The position numbers were made by a program, and so were the translations under genes. 64,000 bases of DNA from Haliclystus octoradiatus (taxonomy: Eukaryota > Cnidaria > Staurozoa > Stauromedusae > Haliclystidae): positions 7,364,650 through 7,428,649 of the forward strand of contig OU744448.1 in NCBI GenBank assembly GCA_916610825.1. The letters are read 5' to 3'. Of this stretch, positions 22,701-34,700 are shown in pieces. Below the pieces are notes generated by a model that saw only the letters and a program-made list of their open reading frames with translations, ran no database searches and had not been told where the DNA came from. Each line of letters begins with the position of its first letter. Position 1 is the stretch's first letter.

Positions 22701-25700
22701 TGTTTTACATATATCACTTATGTGAACACTGTAGACAGGTGGATGCTTTATAAAGTTGGTTGTTATACAGCAATATTCATTGTACTTCTCTATAATAGTA
22801 CCTGATAACACTACCAACACCAAAACTATGAAAATGTCATGAAAGTGTTGTGAAAACGCCATGAAAATGTGAAAAAGTAAAAACCACAAAATTTTTCTAG
22901 CCATGAAAAAGTTTGAAAACCATGAATACATCCATATTCTCGATATTAAAATGTGAAAATGCCTTCAAAATGCAATGAAAATGCAATCTGAAATTTCACA
23001 CAATTTTTTTCATGGTTTTGGTGTTAATAGCCTCGTGTAAAATATTTCTGGATGTGAATTATAATTAAAAAATAGTTAAATGTGGTAAAGTATATCACTC
23101 ACTCTGACATGTTTTAAAGTCACTTTTCAACTCAAAACCATCCGGACATACACATCTATATTGAGTTGAGCTCAATGATTGACATGTGTATTGACATGGA
23201 TTATTTCTACAGGAATCAATATCTACAGCAATTGAAATATCAAATGATAACATCAATAATACACAAACAGAATGCATGATTTCATTATGTCGATCATTGA
23301 TATCTCTTTACAAATACAGTGAAACCTGTATATAACAGCCAGCTACCAGCGGTAGATAAATTGACCATTATAGACAGGTGACCTTTATATGCAGGCTTAA
23401 TTTAATAGAAAATGCTATTTTAGACATTGCAAGAGTGACCACTATAGACAGGTGGCCGTTGTAAAGAGGCGACTGTTATAACAATGATATAGGTTTATAT
23501 CAAAACTGTCGAAAATACAGTCCAATTTGCTTAATATACCCCCTCTGGTACAGATAAAAAGCGGGACATTAAGCGAGGTGGGATATTAAGCGAGATAGGA
23601 TTATGGGAGTTTGTATGGAAAATGGAAAATTGGAAAATAGAAATCAGTTTTATGTGGGGATATTAAGCAAGGTGGGACATTAGAAGAGGGGATAATAACT
23701 GAGTTTGGCTGTAGCTGTATTTTTGATTTATCGCTGATCTGCATGATGAAGTATAACCAAAGTATCACTTAATCTAAGAATATATGATGAATAGATTATG
23801 CATCTGCTAGAAACTATATGGTATATTATCTGTTCCTATTCTATTTGTTGAAATTCTAGTACATGTCACATGATAAGGCGCATAATTGGTTAAATATGAG
23901 TATAGGTTATGTGTACTTGTAGACAAAGATTCAAAGAGATAAATAATTTTATGAGGATATGAGGAATATGTAGTGTGCTGTGAACCAATTGAACTTGTTT
24001 TAATAAGTAAATAATTTAAATGTAGCGAAAGTAGGAAATCAGGAAACGTTTAGTCGGTAACAAATCAATACTAGAAAAATTAAATAGTTATTGTATAGCA
24101 TTTAGGCAATATAGTATATACATATCTACATGTATGAGGTTATAACGTGTTTTGACTCTATGTGTAAGCTGAGTGCTATGATGACACTAGATAATAGACA
24201 CAGTATTCAATGTGTGTCAATGAAGCAATATATTAAATATTATATTATTATATTAAGCCCTGAAGATATTAAATATATTACCAGTATTTCAAATAGCTTT
24301 TTTACCTCTACATGTTTTTGCATCTGAATTCAATTCCTTTCCAGTTGGACAGCTGCATTGATATCGTGTTGAACTCAAAGAAGAACAACGATATTCACAT
24401 GGTTTTGACTCACAAGGGTTGATAGCTAAATATAAACAAATCAACAACATTGTTCTGTATGAATAGAAAAAAAGGAACTCACTGAGCTTATGAATGCTGC
24501 TCCAAAAGGAGTTGTACTGTAAACATTACTGTTGGGTACCTACGTAAATGGCATTTATTATGGAATGTGGTTGTAACCTCTATTTAATAACGAGAACTCA
24601 TTAAACATTTGGGTTATCTTCCCCCAGTTTGAAGTGTATGTATTCTAATCCTTTGTGACTTCAATCTATTTCGGTTGCATAGAATTTGATGATTCAAATA
24701 ATTGACCATTAGATTGTATGTAAAGCGCTAAGTGTTGAACCAAAACAGAACAAATAAATTTTCAATCATCTAACTTGATCATAGAAGATATTTGTTATGT
24801 ACATCTGCTATGTATAGCATCGCATATTGCATATAAGTATGTGACAATAACAATATCATATCTACTTTGCTGATAGCTATACTTAACTTAATTGAATATC
24901 ATGATCTCGATACTGTGTAACCCACATTATAAGTGCAGTTTGGATAAGTGAAATTCCTATTTATCTGCAACCTGGCTCTGAAGTCTGATAAACTATTTTT
25001 GGTTGAGTCCATGTTAAACAACATTGGATAAGTGCAAATTCAGATAAATGCAATAAAGGAAACTGTTGATAGTTTCAACTTACATTCAAGTGGGTTACAC
25101 TGTATTGCATGTTTACCAAGATTAATTAGTTTACTATTCTCCATAGTTGTAGCTTTTACCAGCTTGGCTATAGAACACATTACTGGTAATTACCGATGTG
25201 ACTACAGTTCATGAACATTGAATGACATAATTTTCATGAACTGTACAAGAAAAGTCAGTACAAATTGGGTCATTTAATGTTTATCAAATGTTCATGAACT
25301 GTTTATAAAGTTCATGAACATTTCATGAATATTTATAAAGTTCATGAACAGTTTATTGAAGTTTATGAACAATTCATGAGCTCATCAAAGTTTTCACAGG
25401 AGTAGTATAAAAATTCTAAATTCAAGACTGTAGGAGTTCATATCTTAAAGGCTTGATTTTACCTTTAGCTAGCTGGTTTATAGCCTGCGTACCAGCCCCG
25501 AGGTTTATTTCTAAAACGATAGGGTCTGTGAACTAACTTGTGATTCTTAGCCCATTGAAAATAGCACCTAAATAAATTTAGTCAATTATTCACACTCCAA
25601 TTCACACACTGTCACAAAACATCAATTGTCATAAAATCACAACTCTCTATCAAACACGTCATAGTTATCAGCCGCGACAATGATCTCAACATAATGCATA

Positions 25701-28700
25701 CATTATATCTCAAACTCATGAGAACTTGTTGGGCTGAAAATCACACATTAGTTCACAGATCCTATGGTTTCAGAAAAAATCTAGGGGCTGGTATGCAGGC
25801 TAGCTAGTTTATTGCAAACGATTGCATTTACTAACCCTGACATCGCCGCTGGTCAGTATCAAGTTTATATCCACTAGGACACAAACAACGGTATTGTCCA
25901 TTGTTTACAACTTCACATCTCCATTGGCATGGTTGAGATGCACAAGGATCTGAAGATGAAATTGAACCAGCTCAATGTGGAATTCAAAGAGGGTTATCAC
26001 AAGGTTAGGAATTCAGGCTTTCATGTTTTTAAAGTAGTACGGTGTAACCCGTTAATATTATTCCTGTAATATCACAACCCGTTTAATATAGTATGATCAA
26101 TTTTGCAGTTTCTGTCAAACTCAACTACTTCAATCCAATAGGCTCTATTGCATTATGCACCAAACGCATATGACTCCTTTCCTTGTACCATTTTTCTTAA
26201 TTGCTAAGAGCAATTATGATAAATGTGAATGTTATTGCTCATCATGGAGCTCAGACTCAACACTTTCGTATTTCATACTTCAAAATGAGTTTTAGACCTG
26301 TTTTAGAGGAATATGAAGTAATTGTATCATTCCCAGTGAGTTACAGTAACAGTTGCGTTTTGTAATCAATAAAACAGGTTCAATAAAAGAGAATCACTCT
26401 TCATGCAGATGCATATCAGGTAGCAATGAGGGGCTAAGATGATTTTCATTCTTCACTCACCAGTAGTTCTTTGACAAGAAAGCCCATTACTTGCTAATGT
26501 ATAACCTTTGTTGCATTCACAGCGGTAATTACCACCACTTAAATCTATACAGATCTGTTCACATGGTTTACTGTCACATGCAAGTTTACCTTAAACACAA
26601 TAAAAAGGACATTTTATTACATACTGCTGGCTTAATATTAATAAATTTAACATAAAAAAGAATTAAAAATCCAAAAAAGAGAACTCTGAGACTTTGCCCA
26701 GGTGTAACAACAGTTCATAAACATTAAATGGCCAAATTTTCATTAAGCAGGCCATTTAACAATCATGAACAGTTCATGAATGTGAAAAATGTTTATGAAA
26801 ATGTTTATGAAAAATAAGCCGCCATTTAACATTCATGAGCTGTGTAACATCATAAACAGTCCATGAAAAAGTTCATAAAAACAGGACATTTAAAACTCTG
26901 TTTCAATAGGCTTGATGCCATAAACGCAGATGCATTTCAGATTGCAATGAAGGGCAAAGATGATTTTCATTCTTCACTCACCAGTAGTTCTTTGACAAGA
27001 AAGCCCATTACTTGCTAATGTATAACCTTTGTTGCATTCACAACGGTAATTTCCGCCAGTTAATTCTATACAGATCTGTTCACATGGTTTACTGTCACAT
27101 GCAAGTTTACCTTAAACGCAATAAAAAGGACATTCTAAAACATAAACTGTTGGCTTAAAATTGAAAAACAACTAACATAAAAAATCCAAAGAGAACTCTG
27201 AGACTTTCCCAGGTGTAAAAACAGTTCATAAACATTTAATGTCATAACATTTTGATTAGCAGTTCATGAAAAGCAGGCCATTGAACAATAATGAACAGTT
27301 CATGAATGTTCAAAATGTTAATGAAAATTCAACATTCTTGAACAATTCATGAATGTTCAAAATGTTCATGAAAAGTTCATGAAAAACAAGTCATTTAACA
27401 TTCATAACAGTGACAGTTTATGAAAAAGTTCATGAAAAACAGGCCATTCAAAATTCTGTTCCAATAGGCTTGATGCCATAAATGCAGATGCATATCAGAT
27501 AGCGATGTGGGGCTAAGATGATTTTCATTCTTCACTCACCAGTAGTTCTTTGACAAGAAAGCCCATTACTTGCTAATGTATAATCTTTGTTGCATTCACA
27601 GCGGTAATTTCCACCAGTTAAATCTATACAGATCTGTTCACATGGTTTACTGTCACATGCAAGTTTATCTTAAACACAATAAAAATAACATTGTTGGCTT
27701 AAAACTAATCAAATTAAAGTGAAACCTGTATATAAAAGGCTAGCTAGGAGAAGTAGATAAATTGACCACTATATCCAGGTGGCCTTTATATAAAGGGTTG
27801 ATTCAATGGAAAATATTATTTTAGACATTGCTAGAGTGACCACTATAGACAGGTGGTTGCTATATAGAGGTGACCGTTATAACAGGTTTGACTGTACCTG
27901 AGAATTTCCCCAAGTGTAAAAACAGTTCATAACCATTAAATGGCCGAATTTTCTTTAACAGCTCACGAAAAGCAGGCCATTTAACAATAATAAACAGTTG
28001 ATGAATGTTCAAAATGTTTATGAAAACGTTAATGGAAAACAAGCCATTGTTCGTGAATGTTCAAAAAGTTCATCAATTGTTCATAAATTGTTTATGAAAT
28101 TCTTCATGAAAAGTGCATGATAATCAGGCCATTTAGCATTACCGGTAGTGAACACTGAACAGCTTATGAATTTATCATAACAAGTTAACAAGAAAGAGAA
28201 TACAAAATGTGTTGCCGCTGTTCAAGTACTCAACACCTTGTTCTATGACATGCGTTGAACCAGTGGTTCAACACCTTTATGACAGAAAAACACCATCGAA
28301 GTCTAATAAAACCTTTCTAAACTCTCAAATTCACGTTCAATTTCAGTCCTTTATGGCCAACAAGGTGTCCCAAAGATCTATCTACATCTAGAATTTATCT
28401 ACAGCCATTTCTTTTACGCGAGAAAGTTACAATTTTTTTGAAGTCTGGACTTTGTTATTTTTCCATAGTGGGTTCTCTTGTCATTTTGGCGTGAGTTCCA
28501 ACTTTTGAAGGAGCACTAAATATTTCTGAAATATGGTAATTTCAACATTAAATAACATAGCTTACAAGAGTACAAATCGAAAAATTATTTTTGTCATTCC
28601 TATTTATTTTGCATGGGCTATTCCATTTCGGAAATTTGTTGGTGTCATGTGCACTTTAATAAATTGTCCATGACATGTCCATGAATACTTCATGAGGCTT

Positions 28701-31700
28701 TTGTTTTCTTTTTTGTTCTCTATGGATTTTGTTTCACTTGCTCGTTACATCAGTTGCATGAACAATATGCGTAGAATGTAGATTTAAGAATGTTGGATAT
28801 TTTTCGAGGTTTATATCTAATTTTTTCTGTACATCAGTTGATGTGGTAAATTAAGAAGGTCAAAATGGTTTAACGATGATGATAATATTAATCAAATCCG
28901 GCATTTTGTCTTATGTATAGGCTTTTGCAATATATCACAAACGAAAGTTCAGTTCAGTCAAAAACTCAGGAGAGTGTTCAGGAAAGTGTAATTATAACAG
29001 GGAAACAAGTAGCCTATGTTGAATTTATTATCAAACTACAGTAATAAATAAAGCAAAGGATTCAGCTTTACTCTGCAACCTGAATTTATAGCTGCGTGAT
29101 TGCACACTTACTTATCTTTACACAGTGTAACCCATCCTCACTCAATTTGAAACCAGCATCACATTTGATGACCCTTTGTTTGCAAATGTAAGATCCAATT
29201 GTATTGACACAATCTCGGTTCGGAGGACACAAAACACTATTACGTAGACATTCATTAACATCTATAGTTGGAGAAAAGAGATTTATCAACTATATTTATA
29301 TGAAGTTCCTATTGTGGTATTTGTGTACACCATTTCCATCTGATATATCGCATGGCTATTCAGCAACAAAGTTAGATAAAATTCAGCCATGGAAAATGTA
29401 TGCGGGAAAATAATTTTAAAATAATAAAAATAAAATTATAATCTAACTAAACCCGTGTTATAAGCGATTCTATTTCTATTTATAGCAGGCAGTTATTTAG
29501 CCTGCGTACTGTGGTCATTCGCAGAGGTAAGGGCCGGAAAAAGTAGGAATCCTGGAATCCTAGATTTTGGGAGGCCAGAGCAAATTCAGAAGAAAATTGA
29601 TATTTCTATGATGTACTGTATAGGTTTATATTCACAAAACCATCCAGAAGAGAAAGTTGAGATGTTCCAGGATTCCCCTTGCAAAAAACAGTTCATAGCA
29701 CTGAACATAGGTTCATGAATACTGAACAGTTCATGAACGTTACATGGCCCCAAATTCATGAACAGTTCATGAACTGTTCATGAACTCCTGAACTGTTTTC
29801 CAGGAGTCCAGAAGGCAAAACCTTTTGTCGGACCCTGTATCAAGGGTATAGAATGAGTACCTGCAGCAGTTGGATCTCTTGTTAAATGACCACTACATGC
29901 ATATCGGTGGCTGAGACGGCGAGGTGATCAGATGAAAATGTGGTAGGTCTGTTTGTCTGTTTGTTACATACATAGTCAAGTTCTAGCTGCTTTGAAGTAG
30001 AATATTGTTATTCAATAACTTCTGTCTGCAGTTCCTTCAAAATCTATGCGCTGTGGCGTAAACAGTTCTACTTGCTAATTATTCATTTTGGTATCTTCCT
30101 GCCAAGCTTGTTCAATTGGTTCATAAAATGTAAAGTCTATAACTGAGTTCAGAAAAATATGAATTTTACAGCCATGATTTTAAAAAATGTTATTTCAGAA
30201 CCACAGCATAAGGCCAATTACCGCTCGTCTGAAAGTCTGACTGTGTTTACATTTGCTAGCTTTCTCTTCTACAAAGTTTAAAAGTAAAAAGTAATGTGGA
30301 CGGTGTCGCCCTACCGAAGGCACCCGTACCACTCCTCTATTTCTAGAGGAGTGGCTCTTTTCGCTAAGAGCAATGATGTTAAACGCTCCTTAGATCTCAG
30401 CCGCGACACTGCAGATCAATTTCAACAGATTTCATGGCAGATAGGCCTTGATTGTCAATGCGCAACGATGCGCTGCAGCTACTCACAATGCAATTCCTTC
30501 TGAACCATTCCATCCGCCATCCTTAGATGGTACTCATTTGATGTTACAGATAAAGTCAAGGCTGAGTTGACCTCAGGGGGATTTGAACCACAGTCGATCA
30601 GATATGACACGATCTGAAGTTTGGTTGCTCTGCCAACTGAGCTAATCACCCCTTAATCACCACTAATCACTAATCACCCAATCGAGCTAATCTACAAAGT
30701 TTGAAGGACTACAAAACAACCGACAGAGTGCATAATGCATAATATACTGATAAAATATATCTAATCTGAAAATACAAATAAGTCACACTCATTTTACTAG
30801 TGATAGTGACAACTATCATTAGGCAGGAAAACTTTTTGAAAATGTGTTTTTTTAAACTCGCAATGTCTAATACGAAAATAAACTCAAATGTTTCAAACTG
30901 AGACCTCTAGATTCCACGCACACTGAATAAACAATATGAAATTATCATTTACCAACTAGTAATTTGAAAACATTTCCCATTTCATATATAATAATGTAAT
31001 ATGAGGTAAAACACATATATGTGAAAATGCTCAATGTTTGTTAAAACAGAGCATAATATAAAATTGAGACAAAGATGAGGCAAAGCCTTTCTGTAACTCC
31101 AGGTTTCACGTGTTTATTGCACGATCATCAGACAGTAAGGCCTCATCTTTGTCTCCATTTCATATATATAATTGTTGGATGTTTTCTAAAAAAAAGCCGA
31201 CATGAAGACCTTTAAGAGTGTGATTAAGGTTACGAGAGATAAGGATCACATTGGGGGTTGCCACTTGTAAGGATATAGATGGACCCATATATCATTCATC
31301 TCATCTTCGTGTTATGAATTTATGAATTTTAAGCATTGTCATGTTACTGTTTAACCAAATTCATAATTACGAGCAACAGATGCTTAATCCAAATTTGATA
31401 CAGTTTGACTTACCGATACATTTTAAGCTAGTTGCATTGATATAAAATCCTCTATTACATCGACAATAATATTTTCCTGGCCAATTAATACATGTACCAA
31501 AGCTACCACATATTGTTGGGTTGTCACTACATTCATCAATATCTACATAGATTATAATAAAATGGTCAGAAATTCATTCCTAAAAACACTCAAACAGTAA
31601 TAGGTAGGCTATTTAACAATTAGACAGCGATGCTGAGTTGTCTAGTAGCTGTTTAATAGTTCAACAATCCTCAATTTAAAAAAGGCTAGAAAACTAGAAA

Positions 31701-34700
31701 AAATTTAAACAGAACTTTACTATTTTCTGAATTAGATGTCAACAACAAAAGATCCATGAGTCAAAAAGGCTGAAAACATTTTTCGAGAACAGGATTCAAG
31801 AAGTCAAAGGTTTGTCAGACATTGTTCTGAACACACCGGTAGGCCTAAGCGTATATATGTAGGCCTAGCTAGCTAAGTTCATTTTAGATTTTAGTATCTG
31901 ATGCATCATATGGACAATGTTACAATTTATAGTCATATATCAATGACTCTTAGGCTATTAAATGATCGTGCTTGCTAATTATCACTGTGAATTTTGAAAA
32001 CACTGAAAATTTGCTGAGAACTCAGTGACAAGGGTATTGAATAGGGCACCTTTCATGATCAGTACATTTCAAATTTTAAGGTGCAGCTCAGTAGTTTTTC
32101 AGTACAATGAGAAAAATCTACATTAACGTGTCTGGTGAATTTCAGTACCATTTCAGTATGCAATACCATTCCAATGTGTTTTCAGTAGGTGTTCAGTGGT
32201 GATTCAGAATATCCAAGATTCATAGTCTATGGAGACCATTTATATGTAATAATAAAACATGAATAAGTGACTCACAAATAATCGAACCCCTTGTTTACCG
32301 TAACTAATAAAAATAACATTGGCTAACATTTCGATGATTTTCTGGCACTATTATTGTAACTATCAACTTGCCAAACAATTCTACGTGTGTTTTATGTCAT
32401 TTAGCTAGCTATATATATTGGCTACTAATTACAGCAACACCCTAAACTACTTCTGGACAATAGTTACCCCGACAGACTGTCCCATTCAGGATATATCCTG
32501 TAGGACATTGATTGCTTGTTGTTTGGCCAACACAGCGATAAGATCCATTTGAATTGATACAACGTTGACCAGGCAAACACAATTGAATTTTAGACTGACA
32601 CTCATCAATATCTATATTTTTAGACAAACGGGTAGACAATAAAAATATTTACTATTTCATTCAAATGTTTTTATAGTGTAAGCTAACTGCACTGCTAAAT
32701 TTATATAATTTATATCAATGAAAATTCCTGTTTTGAACTTCTACAGCAATTTGATAGCTAAGATGATGATTTAGCCAACAAGTGATCTCTTTACAATCAC
32801 CCAAAAAATGATTAAGCTTTATACTATCTCTAAATTTCGCTTTGTAACAAATAACTACAGTGAAACCTGTATATAAGAGCAAGCTACAAGATGTAGATAA
32901 ATTGACCACTATAGACAGGTGGTCGCTGTATAGAGGTGATCATTATCATAACAGGTTCAAATGTAAGTGATTAAATTGTTGATTAAATTATAATATAATG
33001 TTAAAGTCAGTTCTAGAGTTCTTCAGTAGATAAAATATCATACAGGCTATCATACAGGTAAACCTGTATATAACAGCCAGCTACAAGAGGTAAATAAATT
33101 GACCACTATAAACAGGTGGCTTTTGATTCAATATAAAAAATACCATTTTAGACATTGCAAAGGTGACCACGCTAATCAGGGGCTGCTGTATAGGAGTGAA
33201 CGTTATAACAGGTTTGACTTTATTTATGAAGGAATAGAGAACAATGAAATAAAAATTTTGTAACTTTTGTAACAAATAACTACAATGAAACCTTTATATA
33301 ATATAATAGTCAGTTATGAGAGGTATATAAATTGACCAACATAGACAGGTGGTCACTGTATAGAGGTGACCACTATAACAGATTCATTGTACTTATGAAG
33401 GAATGGAGTGAATTTCTACCTGTGCATGCTTTTCCATCAGAAGACAAACTGTATCCACTTTTACAGGAGCAGACAGCACCACTGGATGTGTCTTTACATA
33501 TCTGATCACATTGAGATGTAGCACATGTTGTTTTACCTTTGATAGCTGGTTGGAATGTACCAGCTGCAATTGCTATACAAACGAGAAATAGAAACGAGAT
33601 GTGATGGAATTAACGTTTAAGTACTAGCATGACGAGATAGCAAATCACATTGCAGGAATGAAATTCAACATTTTAATTCTGAAACCCATTTTTGACTACA
33701 ATGAAATACCTCGTAATGTGGCGTTCTGCTTGACATCAATGCAACATTTCATTGTCAAATCTTTACAACTTGTCATGAATGGTGAAGCAACATTACAGCT
33801 GTATAGATCAATTCCAAGTTTGAATCCTAGCTTGCAACAATCACAACATGTTTGTTGTTTTTTACTGCATGTATTACTGTTTTCCTCTGCCTTGAATTGA
33901 CATTGGCCGGTGGAGCTAGAGATAAAGAGAAAATAATAAAGATGAGTGTAGGTCTTATCCGCTACCCCGAATGTTCATGAAGTGTTCATCAAATTTTGAG
34001 CAATTTCACGTTCATGAACTGTTCATGAACTGTTTATGAACCCACAAGAAAATGTTCATGATTTGTGCATGAAATTTCATGACGTTCACAATCATATACT
34101 ATTCATGAACTCATGGTTTTTTTACAGGCGTAATTTGAACAGCAAAAGAAGAGTCATCCGGAGGCTGTGATTTCAAGCATATCTTTCATTATTTTTAGAC
34201 ACAACTTGCATGTGCTACTGTATGTAATAAATCAGTCACTAACCGCGCAATAGATTCTCCTTGCTGGCATTGTCTTGTATCTCTTTCCGTTTGGCAACAT
34301 TGTTTCCAGAGATTTTTACATAGATCTTTTTCATAATCTTCGAGATTATGCATGGAAAATTCTGATGTTGAACATTTTGTAGTATATAAACCAGCAGCAT
34401 GAGATTTTCCTTTGCGGCAACAGTCTTCCATCACAGGACTTGATACTTGAAACAGTGAGAAAGAAAACTATTCAATCAAGATATCATCAACCAATTTTGT
34501 TTACACATTGGTATTTCTCTGATTCAGATGTTTTTCTCAAACCAAACAAAATCTTTGTTATATTTGTGACTTGCAGTAATGATTTTTCTCTAAAGTAGGA
34601 CTGCTAACGTTCAAGGATGCCAAAAGAAAATCAGGGTAGGGGTGCACTTGATAAAAGAGGCATTTTTCACATTGAAAAAATCTCTATAGATAAAACTCAA

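Larger units (their letters stand above)
17372..24425 (-). repeat. Array of eight 120-nt EGF exons in the fibulin gene
   Basis: Exons at 24425-24306, 23222-23103, 21501-21382, 20985-20866, 20114-19995, 19624-19505, 18890-18771 and 17491-17372 are each exactly 120 nt, all in phase 1. Each encodes a 40-residue module of the pattern C-x4-C-x3-C-x9-C-x-C-x12-C. Recurrent words are DPCRNSPCQYRC near the start and CPxGQEL in the second half. They are diverged paralogous exons produced by repeated in-frame exon duplication. The spacing between third and fourth cysteines is one residue longer than in typical calcium-binding EGF modules. Confidence 0.95.
26404..28165 (-). repeat. Three tandem copies of one EGF exon with its flanking introns
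   Basis: Three units of roughly 520-700 bp each contain one 129-nt exon (26461-26589, 26982-27110, 27540-27668) plus near-identical intron flanks, such as GATTTTCATTCTTCACTCAC beside every donor. Each unit also carries the same TTCATGAAC-family stretch, so that was present before duplication. The three modules differ at only a few residues (for example IDLSGG, IELTGG, IDLTGG). The third unit also has a MITE at 27715-27896 that the other two lack. Confidence 0.95.

Noticed and set aside
26461-27668. Treating the three near-identical exons as an assembly error
   Set aside because: Each differs at several bases, one carries a unique MITE and all keep frame, so real duplication is more likely. 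Long reads would settle it.
30580-30652. A tRNA gene on the minus strand
   Set aside because: A and B boxes are present but no acceptor stem forms and the sequence continues into a repeated SINE body.
34244-34445. Complement C3/C5-type gene
   Set aside because: The anaphylatoxin-like modules are followed by EGF modules and a fibulin C-terminus, not by thioester-protein domains.
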